The position numbers were made by a program, and so were the translations under genes. A DNA stretch of 44,509 bases, from assembly GCF_002251245.1 (NCBI RefSeq), contig NZ_NPJG01000129.1, positions 1-44,509 of the forward strand, written 5' to 3'. Of this stretch, positions 1 to 8,038 are shown one piece after another. The notes below the pieces were generated by a model, which worked only from the letters and a program-made list of their open reading frames with translations, was not told where the DNA came from and ran no database searches. The DNA is from Prevotella sp. P5-92. Lineage in GTDB: Bacteria; Bacteroidota; Bacteroidia; Bacteroidales; Bacteroidaceae. Within the stretch, counting starts at the first letter, position 1, and every line of letters starts with the position of its first letter.

Positions 1-17
1 ATGCAGATAGTATATTA

Positions 18-115
18 GCTAGTGAAAAATAACAAAAAATTACTCTAACGAAGTACTATTATATAGGAAATAGTATAGTTTTAGAGTAAAAAAGTGTTAC
101 ATACCATTCACTAGC
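18..115. repeat. Nested three-arm inverted repeat
   Basis: Three pairs of complementary arms are nested in order: GCTAGTGAA (18-26) with TTCACTAGC (107-115), TTACTCTAA (40-48) with TTAGAGTAA (81-89), and TACTATT (54-60) with AATAGTA (69-75). The fold would be one long hairpin with internal loops. It lies upstream of a small plus-strand operon and could be an RNA leader, a recombination site or an origin-like structure. The sequence does not decide between these. Confidence 0.6.
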
Positions 116-119
116 AAAG

Positions 120-148
120 CTACACACACAAGGTGTAGTCCTTTTGTT
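120..148 (+). terminator. Short hairpin with T-rich tail
   Basis: CTACAC and GTGTAG form a 6-bp stem around a 7-nt loop, followed by TCCTTTTGTT. This looks like a weak intrinsic terminator or attenuator for a transcript entering from the left edge. The next gene starts about 110 bp further on. Confidence 0.4.
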
Positions 149-257
149 CCACGAGCAGCTATGGATTTGCATATCGGTCATCGGCTCAATCCGATGGCTG
201 ATGTGCTATATGAAGACTACCATTAAAGCCAACATTAGCATTATAGAAAACATAACC

Positions 258-608
258 ATGAACGATTTAATACAGAACTTATGGAACAGTTTCATGTCCG
301 GGCGGCAAGATGTGGTGTATGACAGCGTAGAAAAACCTACAACTACGCTTGAACCTTGCACCATCCCGACACCGCCCCTGAAAGAAGAAAGAAAGGCAGT
401 GAAGAAATCATTTGCCGAAGAACTGAATGACCTGATCGCTGAAAAAGGCGAATTTGAGAGACTGGAAATATCGCTGAAAGAATTGTTGGCGATTATTTCA
501 CGACACAGACCAAGAATTGAGGCGTACAGAGGCTTTATCTCTTATGCTTCCAGTCAAGGCAAGAAGATTATTATAACATCAAACAAAACCAAAAACAACA
601 GATTATGA
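258..608 (+). CDS. Small hypothetical protein, charged C-terminal half
   Basis: A 116-residue protein that I do not recognise. The ATG at 258 is preferred over an in-frame upstream start at 144 because the upstream residues look non-coding and the start context (ACAAAACC-type A-rich leader) fits Bacteroidota. The middle is proline/threonine-rich with a PPLKEER stretch, followed by a predicted charged helical region (SFAEELNDLIAEKGEFERLEISLKEL region) and a lysine/asparagine-rich tail. There is no signal peptide or membrane segment. Its stop codon overlaps the start of the next gene by 4 bp, so the two are probably co-transcribed and translationally coupled. Confidence 0.55.
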   Translation: MNDLIQNLWNSFMSGRQDVVYDSVEKPTTTLEPCTIPTPPLKEERKAVKKSFAEELNDLIAEKGEFERLEISLKELLAIISRHRPRIEAYRGFISYASSQGKKIIITSNKTKNNRL

Positions 609-991
609 CGGAATTATATTACTTAGACAATGTTTATCCAGTTGCATCACTTCCAGATGCTCTGACGAAAGATATTGATGCCCTGCTTGCTAAGGGTGGT
701 CATAATGTTAACACCTCTATGAGCTTTACCCCTTATGGAGTTGAGGTATATTACCCACTCATACTAAAAAACTATGATCCACGAAAAGCACCTTTGGCTC
801 TTGCAGACATCATCCTTGGTGCAGCGGCTCCTCCAATGCCTAATTTCTTTCCATCAGAATGTTACAAGATGGACGAGGAAGAGATTAAGCACATCTACAT
901 GGAAGAAGCAAAGAAGGCTGGTATTAAGAGGCTAAAGAGTATTGACATTGATGTGACTGACCAAGGCATATATGTCAGGGTCAATGGGTAA
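605..991 (+). CDS. Hypothetical protein, 128 aa
   Basis: Starts inside the stop codon of the preceding gene (ATGA overlap) and ends just before a strong terminator, so it is the last gene of a two-gene unit. The protein has alternating hydrophobic/charged segments, a glycine-alanine-proline stretch near the middle (LGAAAPPMPN) and a C-terminal beta-rich end (SIDIDVTDQGIYVRVNG). No catalytic motif, signal peptide or transmembrane helix is visible. I cannot assign a family. It probably belongs to the mobile or accessory content of the region. Confidence 0.6.
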   Translation: MTELYYLDNVYPVASLPDALTKDIDALLAKGGHNVNTSMSFTPYGVEVYYPLILKNYDPRKAPLALADIILGAAAPPMPNFFPSECYKMDEEEIKHIYMEEAKKAGIKRLKSIDIDVTDQGIYVRVNG

Positions 992-994
992 GAA

Positions 995-1034
995 AAAGGA
1001 CGGCACAATGTGAAGTGTCGCCCTTTAATTTTTT
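995..1034. terminator. Bidirectional terminator between convergent genes
   Basis: A 12-bp stem (AAAGGACGGCAC with GTGTCGCCCTTT, one mismatch and one G-U pair) around an 8-nt loop is followed by a run of seven T on the plus strand. On the minus strand it is followed by TTTTTC. It separates the plus-strand pair ending at 991 from the minus-strand gene ending at 1034. Confidence 0.8.
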
Positions 1035-1597
1035 TACCAATAGAATATTTGTCTTGTTATGGATTCGTCATAGTCTAACGTTCTTCGAGTTTCCTCACTT
1101 TCGTTAGTTTCGACCATATCCCCAACCATGCGTCGCCAGCACCAGTTTCCGTGAGAGTCCTGATCTCCATACTGAACTTTTGCTTTTACTGTACTTGTTA
1201 TGCCCTCTCCAGAAGACTCATATTTGATGAGCCATGGAAGTCCTTGGGCAAAATCACAGTAAGTATATGATTCATCCCAATAGAGATAGTTCATGTCGAT
1301 AGAAGTCAACTTGCCATTTTGGTATTTGAATTCCCACCTGTAATATTGATCATCGAAGAGAGCGACACTGATCAGACCTTGCTTATTGTGGACTATCTTC
1401 TTTGCGTACTTACCCTTCTTGTTCTTGACAGAAATGACCTTACCCTGCTGATTGAAGGCTATGCTGTTTCCATCACTATAGGTAACACGCTTCACTTGAC
1501 CCTTGAGGCATAATGCTTGACGGTCTGTGAGTTGCTGTGCTTTGATGTTAGAAGACAACAAAGTCAAGCATAACAATATACTCAGAATTCTGATCAT
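1034..1597 (-). CDS. Secreted protein with beta-repeat (YD/RHS-like) pattern
   Basis: 187 residues. The N-terminus is a clear Sec signal peptide (MIRI, hydrophobic core LSILLCLTLLSS, likely cleavage after KAQ), so the product is periplasmic or surface-exposed. The mature part contains repeated short beta-strand motifs such as a GNSIAFNQQGKVISV-type strand pair and a DSHGNWCWRR motif near residue 148, which resembles the 'D..GNW..R' pattern of small secreted Bacteroidales proteins related to RHS/YD repeats. No enzyme motif is visible. It is a single gene, terminated by the shared hairpin at its 3' end. Confidence 0.65.
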   Translation of the reverse strand: MIRILSILLCLTLLSSNIKAQQLTDRQALCLKGQVKRVTYSDGNSIAFNQQGKVISVKNKKGKYAKKIVHNKQGLISVALFDDQYYRWEFKYQNGKLTSIDMNYLYWDESYTYCDFAQGLPWLIKYESSGEGITSTVKAKVQYGDQDSHGNWCWRRMVGDMVETNESEETRRTLDYDESITRQIFYW

Positions 1598-1833
1598 GAT
1601 TATGTTTCTTATAAGTATTGACTCTTATAAAAATTTAGGTAAATCTGTCACAAATTTCCACTACCTGCTCTAAAGTCGTAAGACAGAACGAGCAGATCGT
1701 GGAAATGTTAATGGTGATAATTTATGTTACTGAAACAAAACGTCTCTACGCATTATACTCTACAAATATTATCACTACAGGACACTTTCTTTCTTATTAT
1801 GAAAGTATTCCCTGCTAAAATAAAGCAAAAAAT

Positions 1834-2112
1834 CTATCTATGTGCTCGAACGTCTGTTACTGTGTTATTTTTAAATTCAACAACAAACCGTCTGCCACAA
1901 TGATTGCAAACGAAGTCGTATGCTCCTTCTTCAAGCATACCATTCATTGCTTTACCTCCCATTCCATGACCTACAGTGAAAGATCCTATAACTGCAACGC
2001 CAAAGGCCGCTACACCTTTTGCTGCATGAACCATTTTACTACTTGTTTCTTGTTCGACATTACTACTGTAACAAAATGGACATCTTACATTTTTTAAACC
2101 ATTAACTGCCAT
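1834..2112 (-). CDS. Small split zinc-ribbon protein
   Basis: 92 residues. An N-terminal CPFC knuckle (residues 11-14) and a C-terminal CNHC knuckle form a zinc-ribbon pair separated by about 50 residues of glycine/alanine-rich, hydrophobic sequence (KGVAAFGVAVIGSFTVGHGMGG region) that could be a membrane-active or amphipathic hairpin. The same layout occurs in the N-terminal part of the adjacent upstream gene product, so the two are probably paralogous. It is the last gene of a four-gene minus-strand operon, 11 bp after the preceding stop. The function is unknown; the zinc ribbon suggests a structural or protein-interaction role. Confidence 0.65.
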   Translation of the reverse strand: MAVNGLKNVRCPFCYSSNVEQETSSKMVHAAKGVAAFGVAVIGSFTVGHGMGGKAMNGMLEEGAYDFVCNHCGRRFVVEFKNNTVTDVRAHR

Positions 2113-2123
2113 AATATTTTATT

Positions 2124-3089
2124 CTATTTTGTTTTATTATCATTTTTTGTTATGTTTGCAAAATTTACTATTGCAATTATTCCGAACACAAATGCCAATA
2201 ATGCCATAAAATACCAAAGATAATCAGTTTCCATCTTGGTATCTTGACCTAGATTCCAAATAGTAGGTTCACATTTTACAAAAGTATTAAGATCATTAAA
2301 ATAGCAATATGATCCACATGCAGCTGCGATTACGGATGTTAATAATCCTATGCAAAGATGAGCAACATCAATTCCTGATGTATTGTAGTCCTTTTCGTTG
2401 AAGCATTGATTTGTGAGAAGCTTGAATCGGAACTGTTTAAAATCTTCATTCCTAAATGTCTTCCAATCTGTATATTTATCAGAGATCCAACTGATCGATA
2501 TCCAGTTTGAAACCAAACCGCCAATGAACAATAACCATGCAAAATAGAATGTATAGTTCACTGCCTCATAATCCTTTGCTCCCAAGCCAAAAAATCCATT
2601 GGTGTGTTCCATTGTTGTCGATGATAACCCAGAACACCAATTATAACATAAATATAGAAGCCCAAGATTGAGAGCAGAAACAATTATGGATAATACTATC
2701 AAAGTGAACCTTCCTCTCAATTCTTTGTTATAGAAAAACTTGACATAATCATGGTCTATTCCTAAAGTTAAATTTCCGACATTATGAGGGATAGAGCGTT
2801 CCCAATGACGTCGACAATGAGGACACGAAAAATCAAAATCACCAATTTCAAACATTTGGGATTCAACATATTTTCCTGCCTGGTCAAGTTTATCACCTGC
2901 TAAGATTTTTACTCCGTTTGCAACGCAAGTACCAATGAAACCATTACCGATGTTGCCTATATGTTCTATACCACTAGTAATACCTTTTTTTGTTGCCCAA
3001 CGTGTCGCTTTTCGAGCATTGGTATCTCGCATCTGTCCTGTGACGTAATTTTCACAATATGGACACTCTTCCTTTATTATCTGATTCAT
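2124..3089 (-). CDS. Membrane protein with N-terminal split zinc ribbon
   Basis: 321 residues. CPYC at residues 9-12 and a CPHC knuckle near residue 90 enclose a glycine-rich insert, as in the small neighbour. After this come four likely transmembrane helices: residues about 127-150 (FTLIVLSIIVSALNLGLLYLCY), 175-200, 245-262 and 292-312. The protein therefore probably anchors the zinc ribbon at the inner membrane. Its start overlaps the stop of the M48 protease gene by 4 bp, so it is translationally coupled to the protease and may be its membrane partner or substrate adaptor. I do not know a named family. Confidence 0.65.
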   Translation of the reverse strand: MNQIIKEECPYCENYVTGQMRDTNARKATRWATKKGITSGIEHIGNIGNGFIGTCVANGVKILAGDKLDQAGKYVESQMFEIGDFDFSCPHCRRHWERSIPHNVGNLTLGIDHDYVKFFYNKELRGRFTLIVLSIIVSALNLGLLYLCYNWCSGLSSTTMEHTNGFFGLGAKDYEAVNYTFYFAWLLFIGGLVSNWISISWISDKYTDWKTFRNEDFKQFRFKLLTNQCFNEKDYNTSGIDVAHLCIGLLTSVIAAACGSYCYFNDLNTFVKCEPTIWNLGQDTKMETDYLWYFMALLAFVFGIIAIVNFANITKNDNKTK

Positions 3090-4108
3090 ATTCCTTTATT
3101 TTTTTTAAGTTTTGGTATAATCGATCCTAACTTTACATTCTTTGTTATTTCTAGTCCCTTATCCATAAGAGCACTACCCTTTGCCGACAGTTCTGCACCT
3201 TTTTCCATAATTGCATTTGCTCCCGTGGTAGCGACCTCAGTTCCTTTTTCTAATAAAGTGGAACCTTGCTGAACAACATCATGTTTTTCTATTGCTTCAA
3301 AACGTACACTTTCTGTTCGTAAGCGATTGCAAGTATCTGTTTTCTCCCACAACAATGCCTCGTAAGCACGGACAGGAGCGTATGGATGGTCGACATCAGA
3401 ATTAGCCATCCAGTGTACAATCTTATTCCATGCTGTACCATCTTTCAAAGCCTCATAATCCTTACCTTGTTCAGCCCAAGCCCGAATATCCATAATGTCA
3501 ACAATGTTCTTTGGTATCATGCTGATTCTTACTAATGCACGTGCAAGCGTTTCTGCTGATGTGAACATACAAGCCACTCTGTCAGCTGATAGTTCAGAAG
3601 CTCTACTCCATGCAATAAGTGCATGTCTTATCGGTTTCATTGCTGCATTGCCAACAAGACCGACAAGGCTATCGGCAATAGCATCGCCAAACGAGAACAC
3701 TGCATTGGCAAGTGTCTGATATAAAACATGTTGACAAAGTATATGACCGCATTCATGTGCCAATACTGCATCAAGTTCCTCGCCCTTAACTCTTCGTATC
3801 AATCCAAGTGTCAGAACAATGTAAGTCTTGGTATGACCAGAAGTCCAGGCGTTCGCTATAGGGCTCATTTGGAGGTATAGTTCTGGCACAGGAATGCCAA
3901 GGCGTTCACAAATTGGAGGGAGGTGGTTGTATATCTCAGGCATTTGTGTTTCGGATAGACGCAAATTTGTTGTTACGTTCTCACTCCATGATATTTCATC
4001 ATAACCATATTGAAACACCTTCTCCATTATCTTGGGTAGTGCAGGAATGCTCTTTAGAGTCTTTAATGTACTGGCATCCTCTGGATGTATAAGTTCTTCA
4101 AGTTTCAT
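3086..4108 (-). CDS. M48-family zinc metalloprotease
   Basis: 340 residues. The zinc-binding motif HECGH is at residues 118-122 and the downstream third ligand is E172 in SELSADR, with D176 four residues later, as in M48 (HtpX/Ste24-like) peptidases. There is no strong signal peptide, and only a moderately hydrophobic stretch around residues 133-155, so the enzyme is probably cytosolic or peripheral. The C-terminal 60 residues hold repeated amphipathic segments (LLEKGTEVATTG, IMEKGAELSAKG, LMDKGLEITK), an unusual tail for the family. It is the second gene of a compact operon, 2 bp after the small upstream gene and overlapping the zinc-ribbon membrane gene. The active-site assignment is firm; the substrate is unknown. 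Confidence 0.85.
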   Translation of the reverse strand: MKLEELIHPEDASTLKTLKSIPALPKIMEKVFQYGYDEISWSENVTTNLRLSETQMPEIYNHLPPICERLGIPVPELYLQMSPIANAWTSGHTKTYIVLTLGLIRRVKGEELDAVLAHECGHILCQHVLYQTLANAVFSFGDAIADSLVGLVGNAAMKPIRHALIAWSRASELSADRVACMFTSAETLARALVRISMIPKNIVDIMDIRAWAEQGKDYEALKDGTAWNKIVHWMANSDVDHPYAPVRAYEALLWEKTDTCNRLRTESVRFEAIEKHDVVQQGSTLLEKGTEVATTGANAIMEKGAELSAKGSALMDKGLEITKNVKLGSIIPKLKKNKGI

Positions 4109-4110
4109 AT

Positions 4111-4332
4111 TTATCCAATTCTTGTTGCTTTTAAGAATCCGCCGTTGAGGGCATTCATTTTTTTTAGATCAACACCCCTTTGAAAAAGAAATGCTTGTGC
4201 CACCTTTTCTTTCTCTGGAGAAAAAATAGGATTGGCATAGGTATATGTCTGAACATCAACGGATAGACCTTTGTCTATCCTTTGACCACAACATATTTTG
4301 GTTGTTATAACAGTTACTCGGAAAATAGGCAT
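4111..4332 (-). CDS. Small beta-rich protein, first gene of the M48 operon
   Basis: About 73 residues from the internal ATG at 4332, preferred because MPIFRVTV is a typical start; an in-frame ATG eight codons earlier (4356) is possible. The C-terminal end (GVDLKKMNALNGGFLK) reminds me of small DUF6140-type Bacteroidales proteins, but that is memory and not a search. No membrane segment is present. The stop lies 2 bp before the protease start, so it is the promoter-proximal gene of the operon. Confidence 0.55.
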   Translation of the reverse strand: MPIFRVTVITTKICCGQRIDKGLSVDVQTYTYANPIFSPEKEKVAQAFLFQRGVDLKKMNALNGGFLKATRIG

Positions 4333-4407
4333 AATTATATACGATTGAATTGCCAATATTAATCAAGCCGACAACTCCACAAAAACTCAGCAGTTAGTTT
4401 ATATATA

Positions 4408-4438
4408 CAAAAAGGATGGAGCTTCGTTAGAGTCCACC
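4408..4438 (-). terminator. Terminator of the rod-shaped RNA
   Basis: On the minus strand GGTGGA and TCCATCC pair, with one bulged base, around an 11-nt loop and are followed by TTTTTG. It directly follows the closing stem of the RNA described in the next entry and insulates it from the M48 operon downstream. Confidence 0.6.
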
Positions 4439-4640
4439 TTCTTGCAGGATAAGTCTGGAAAAAATAACCTTTAGGGAATGAACAGTAACTACAACCCCAT
4501 CCAGTGTACTATGTGAATTAAAAGGCACAGTGGGGCTGTACCATGTTCATTCGTACACAAGAGGGGCGCAATGCTGTTCTTATTCTCCCTATGCGATGTG
4601 GAGTATTCCCCACGAAGTTTTCCAGACTTTTTGCAAGTTA
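4408..4640 (-). ncRNA. Rod-shaped structured RNA, candidate 6S RNA
   Basis: Read on the minus strand, complementary segments follow each other as in a long rod. CTTGCA plus AAGTCTGGAAAA (4618-4637) pair with TTTTCCAGACTT plus TGCAAG (4441-4463). Inside comes a bubble whose 5' strand holds a GTGG/CCAC hairpin. Next are stems TAGGGA + GAACAG with CTGTTC + TCCCTA, then CCCC/GGGG and GTGTAC/GTACAC, and a terminal hairpin GGTACAG-CCCCA-CTGTGCC. The body is about 197 nt. The length, the central bubble and the terminal stem fit 6S RNA, the RNA polymerase mimic; the Bacteroidales-1 RNA is the alternative label. A -7 element about 80 nt upstream suggests a longer precursor. The fold is visible; the family name is inference. 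Confidence 0.5.
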
Positions 4641-4715
4641 GGAATAAGACAGATAACGCCTTCTTGACCGCCTGGCTATTCCCCTGTTTTTAGCAGGAGC
4701 CTCCAAACGGCGACA

Positions 4716-4723
4716 CAAATTTA
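4716..4723 (-). promoter_or_regulatory. -7 promoter element for the rod-shaped RNA
   Basis: The minus strand reads TAAATTTG, matching the Bacteroidota -7 consensus TAnnTTTG. The predicted start is about 7 nt downstream, near 4709, and gives a 5' extension with two hairpins (CCTG/CAGG; GGAATA/TATTCC) before the rod. The -33 element is not obvious. Confidence 0.45.
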
Positions 4724-4883
4724 CAAAATCTTTTGTAAACCAGAAAATTTCGGAGGCTTACACCTGCAAGATTTATGTTTTTTTAAGATAAAAATGGCAA
4801 AAACGACATCTGGAAGTGTATTTTTGGCTATAATTTTCTCTGGTTTGAGAAGCATCTTGCAACCTTATACATGACACAAAAAT

Positions 4884-4903
4884 CCCCTCTGAAATACGAG
4901 GGG
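4884..4903 (-). terminator. Intrinsic terminator on the minus strand
   Basis: CCCCTC and GAGGGG form a perfect 6-bp stem with an 8-nt loop. On the minus strand the stem is followed by ATTTTTGT. It would stop minus-strand transcription arriving from about 5,300 before it reaches the RNA gene. Confidence 0.6.
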
Positions 4904-5104
4904 TAAACAACAATTTATCTAATTATATTTTACCTGGTGATGGTTGGAATTTCCGAAGAGGAGCCAGCATCATTGGAAGGTCGCCATTCTTACAAGTAGT
5001 TTCTGGACTTATGTTCCACCAGTGAAAGTCTGAATAGCGGCGAAGGGCAAGAGAAAGCTGTAGAAGCGATCAACGGCTCTTCAAAAACTTATGAGATAAG
5101 AAAG
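4904..5104. other. Non-coding stretch, nothing recognised
   Basis: No open frame with protein-like composition, no clear promoter match and no repeat shared with the rest of the window. It separates the RNA/M48 region from the mobile-element block on the right. Confidence 0.4.
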
Positions 5105-5254
5105 ATGGAGAATACAACGACTCTATCTGTGGAGAGATATAATGTCGCTCCTCTTATCAGGATCGACTGTATTTCTCTATCTGATATTGTCGATTATTAT
5201 ATGGAAAACGGCTCAGAAATGGGCTGTTTTTCTTTGTTTCTGGAGACCGTATAA
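5105..5254 (+). CDS. Possible 49-aa ORF
   Basis: An ATG-initiated frame encodes MENTTTLSVERYN... with several hydrophobic/acidic residues (ISLSDIVDYYMENG) and ends in a TAA before a hairpin-rich stretch. Composition is protein-like, but the length is marginal, and a competing minus-strand frame overlaps it. It sits just before the first gene of the mobile-element block. Confidence 0.25.
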   Translation: MENTTTLSVERYNVAPLIRIDCISLSDIVDYYMENGSEMGCFSLFLETV

Positions 5255-5310
5255 GACATATCTGTATGCCTTATAAGTAAGAAAAACAATAACTTATAAA
5301 TTTTACAACT

Positions 5311-5724
5311 ATGACACAGCAAATAATCATTCAAAACAATATACATGGGAGCAGTATTATGGCTGCTCAGAAGTGGCAGCACATATTCTCCCAACAATCA
5401 AACACAAACAACAAATCACAAACCGAGGCGAACTTACCTTCCGTTAGCAGGACAAGTTCATCAATGCCTCAAGAGGACGCAATCATTGTCCTTTTCATAA
5501 AGCTAACACTCATACAATTTCTTTTAATACCGGCTGATTCATTCGGTCGGATCAACATACAAACAAATCTACAAGGCATTACTACTATAGATGCATTGAA
5601 GACTTTATACAATTCAAGCACACAGGTTTATAACCTTGATGAAGCATTGAATATGACCGCTATTAAATGTTTAGCAGAAAACGTAATTCTTCCTATATCC
5701 TATCCTCACACAGAGAGAAAGTGA
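5311..5724 (+). CDS. Hypothetical protein at start of mobile-element block
   Basis: 137 residues, unknown. The N-terminal half is glutamine/asparagine/serine-rich (SQQSNTNNKSQTE) and probably disordered. A hydrophobic helix at residues 58-75 (AIIVLFIKLTLIQFLLIP) could be a membrane segment, and the C-terminal part looks helical. The ATG at 5311 follows an A-rich leader. It is the first of the plus-strand genes running to 14,905. No family recognised. Confidence 0.45.
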   Translation: MTQQIIIQNNIHGSSIMAAQKWQHIFSQQSNTNNKSQTEANLPSVSRTSSSMPQEDAIIVLFIKLTLIQFLLIPADSFGRINIQTNLQGITTIDALKTLYNSSTQVYNLDEALNMTAIKCLAENVILPISYPHTERK

Positions 5725-5908
5725 AGAATATGTGCTGCTGCATTACAGACATTCTCTGTATGCAGGACAGGCATATAAAATGGAAACTTACAATTATCTA
5801 CCAACATGAATACTTGGTTATTTCAAAGGCAACAACAAGGTAATGGACTTTGTATAGTGCATAGAATTACAGAGGCTTCATACTACACACTATGCCTTCA
5901 GATTACAG

Positions 5909-5962
5909 CCCAATCACCTACAATACAACAATCAAAGATAGTAGCGTGATTGGGTTTTCGTT
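5909..5962 (+). terminator. Long-loop hairpin with T-tail before the DUF3871 gene
   Basis: CCCAATCAC (5909-5917) and GTGATTGGG (5946-5954) are perfectly complementary over 9 bp, with a 28-nt loop, followed by TTTTCGTTT. The hairpin ends about 60 bp before the next start codon, so it may attenuate that gene and not only end the previous transcript. Confidence 0.6.
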
Positions 5963-6017
5963 TATGACAATTCACATTATTAACCAGGTGGCAACACCAC
6001 AAATATTGCAAATTCAA

Positions 6018-7073
6018 ATGGCAAACAAATCAACAATGACAATCGAGCCTTTAGAAGGTAAGATTGTATCTGAGATTACTCTTGGCGTTGATGACATTGA
6101 AGTCATTGATGCAGAAGTTATCGAAGTAGAAGATGAAGATTGGGGCGACAATCATCCTAACTTCATCGAGTCTAACACTCAAGCAATCACGCTTGAGGAA
6201 CTGACCACAAAGAACGTAATACCAACGTTCAGCGACAACACTCTTACTCTGTCGCACCAGAACTTTATTGGTGCAGTGGGTAAGATGGCTGAACAAGTAT
6301 TCGGAGAACTTACACCTGTTGAGATCCGAGTTTCGCATCCAATTATCGGACGCATACCATCGGCTCAGCACAAGAAAGCGAACGAACTTCTTGACGAAGA
6401 GAAGACAGTATTCTACCAGCGTATGGCTTGGTGCTGTCGAGTCAAGAATATCACTCGTGAAATCAATGGACAGACAGTACACCTTGTTATAGGAGGCGTA
6501 AGAAGTCTGTCAGAAGACAAGCTCTACAACCGTCAGAGTCCACAGAAGTTTCATATTTTTGTTGGCTATCGCGTGAAGGTATGTAGTAATTTAATGTTGA
6601 CCTGTGACGGCAACAGCGGAACTATTGAGTGTATGACAGAAGCAGATATTATGCAGAAGTCTTTGGAACTCTTTACCGCTTTCAATCCTCACAAGGAAGA
6701 TACTTTGCGTCTCTTGGAGAACTTACAAACTACTCCTATCACAGAGACTCAATTCTGTAACATCGTCGGCAGACTGCGTTTATTGCAGAACTTGCCAGTT
6801 GCAGAACAGAAGCTTCATCCAACATTCACTATCGGCGATCAAGCTGTGAATGCAATGGTGAAGAACTATGTGGCAGACCCTAACTTCGGTATGAAGGACG
6901 GAGAGCCATACACATGCTGGAATCTTATGCAGAACACAAATGAAGCAGTCAAGCAGTCGGCTTATATAGACCGATTCATCGACCGCAATCAGCAAGCAAC
7001 AGATTTCGCTATTGGAATACAGAAAGCCATTAACGGTGAAGATACCGACGGCTACGACTGGTTCCTCAACTAA
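6018..7073 (+). CDS. DUF3871-family protein
   Basis: 351 residues from the ATG at 6018 (MANKSTM); a start 42 codons upstream is in frame, but that stretch covers the hairpin and looks non-coding. The C-terminal two thirds match my memory of DUF3871, a Bacteroidales mobile-element family: segments LVIGGVRSLSEDKLYNR, FHIFVGYRVKVCSNLMLTCDG, CNIVGRLRLLQNLP and SYIDRFIDRNQQATDF, ending in DGYDWFLN. The N-terminus is acidic (VIDAEVIEVEDEDWGD). The biochemical function is unknown. It precedes the annealing protein and nuclease genes, which suggests a DNA-metabolism role in the same element. Confidence 0.75.
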   Translation: MANKSTMTIEPLEGKIVSEITLGVDDIEVIDAEVIEVEDEDWGDNHPNFIESNTQAITLEELTTKNVIPTFSDNTLTLSHQNFIGAVGKMAEQVFGELTPVEIRVSHPIIGRIPSAQHKKANELLDEEKTVFYQRMAWCCRVKNITREINGQTVHLVIGGVRSLSEDKLYNRQSPQKFHIFVGYRVKVCSNLMLTCDGNSGTIECMTEADIMQKSLELFTAFNPHKEDTLRLLENLQTTPITETQFCNIVGRLRLLQNLPVAEQKLHPTFTIGDQAVNAMVKNYVADPNFGMKDGEPYTCWNLMQNTNEAVKQSAYIDRFIDRNQQATDFAIGIQKAINGEDTDGYDWFLN

Positions 7074-7115
7074 TACCATTCAACTCGGCTCTGGAAAGCA
7101 AAGGAATGGTTCCCT

Positions 7116-7185
7116 GGATGGGTTATCACAAAATAATGTTATTCAATACGATAAACATTTGAGTGGTAGCCCATCCTTTTTGTTT
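7116..7185 (+). terminator. Long-loop hairpin with T-run before the annealing-protein gene
   Basis: GGATGGGTTA (7116-7125) pairs with TAGCCCATCC (7167-7176) over 10 bp, with one G-U pair and a 41-nt loop, then TTTTTGTTTG. It ends about 45 bp before the ATG of the next gene. Confidence 0.6.
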
Positions 7186-7225
7186 GTATCAACCTTATTT
7201 ATTCACAAATTTAATTTTTACAGCA

Positions 7226-8029
7226 ATGTGTAAATTCACAAAACCAGTAATCCCTGCTGATGCAACAGCAGATGAGCGTCGATCTTTAATGTTCGAGGCT
7301 ATGTATTCAGCTGACCTCTCTGAGGAAACTGAAAAGAAGTCGAATCTGACCTATTTGTCATGGTCACAGGCATGGAAACTGATGAAACAGTTCTATCCTT
7401 CCGCTACCTACAAGATTTTTACCAACCCTAACAATGGACTCCCTGTATTTGAGTCTGAAATGGGGCTTATGGTTCACACTTCTGTCGAGGCAGATGGTAT
7501 TACCTACGAAGATTGGCTTCCTGTCATGGACTATGCTAATCGTGCGATGAAGTCTGTACCTTATACAGTTCAGGTATATGATAAGCAGAACAAGCAGTAC
7601 GTTGAAAAGCGTGTTGAAGCTGCTACTACATTCGATGTGAACTCCTCAATTCAGAGAAGTATGGTAAGAGCAATAGCCCGACATGGTTTAGGTCTCTACA
7701 TCTACAATGGTTTTGACCACATCAACGAGGATGGAGAACCACAGGTACAGCAGACTACCAACAACGGTTATCAGCAGAAGAACAACGGTGGCTATCAGAG
7801 ACAGCAAGCACAGCCACGTCAGCAGTACAACAACAATCGTCCTGCACAGGCTCAGCCACAACCCCAGGCTTCTGTAGATCCAAATGCCGCTCTGAAGGCT
7901 CAGATCAATGCAACAACAGATGTTCAGGCTTTGATTAGTCTTTACCTCGACAACACAGCCGTCATCGAAGCGACCCCTGATGTTAAGAACCTTTTGACCA
8001 CCAGAAAAAAGGCTCTGCAAGCAATCTAA
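7226..8029 (+). CDS. Single-strand annealing protein, Sak/DUF1071 type
   Basis: 267 residues from the ATG at 7226. The N-terminal 165 residues match the phage-type SSAP family DUF1071 (Rad52-like fold): YLSWSQAWKLMKQFYPSATY, GLMVHTSVEADG, YEDWLPVMDYANRAMKS and the DVNSSIQRSMVRAIARHGLGLYIY block. A glutamine/asparagine-rich linker follows (residues about 175-215), then a short helical tail. Such proteins anneal complementary single strands during recombination and replication of phages and conjugative elements. The next gene encodes a RecB-like nuclease, the usual partner, so the two probably form an exonuclease/annealase pair. The in-frame sequence upstream of this ATG covers the hairpin and is unlikely to be translated. 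Confidence 0.85.
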   Translation: MCKFTKPVIPADATADERRSLMFEAMYSADLSEETEKKSNLTYLSWSQAWKLMKQFYPSATYKIFTNPNNGLPVFESEMGLMVHTSVEADGITYEDWLPVMDYANRAMKSVPYTVQVYDKQNKQYVEKRVEAATTFDVNSSIQRSMVRAIARHGLGLYIYNGFDHINEDGEPQVQQTTNNGYQQKNNGGYQRQQAQPRQQYNNNRPAQAQPQPQASVDPNAALKAQINATTDVQALISLYLDNTAVIEATPDVKNLLTTRKKALQAI

Positions 8030-8038
8030 TTATTCACT

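Noticed and set aside
1840..2097. Plus-strand frame rich in cysteine and phenylalanine
   Set aside because: It lies opposite the zinc-ribbon gene, whose cysteine spacing and operon position are convincing.
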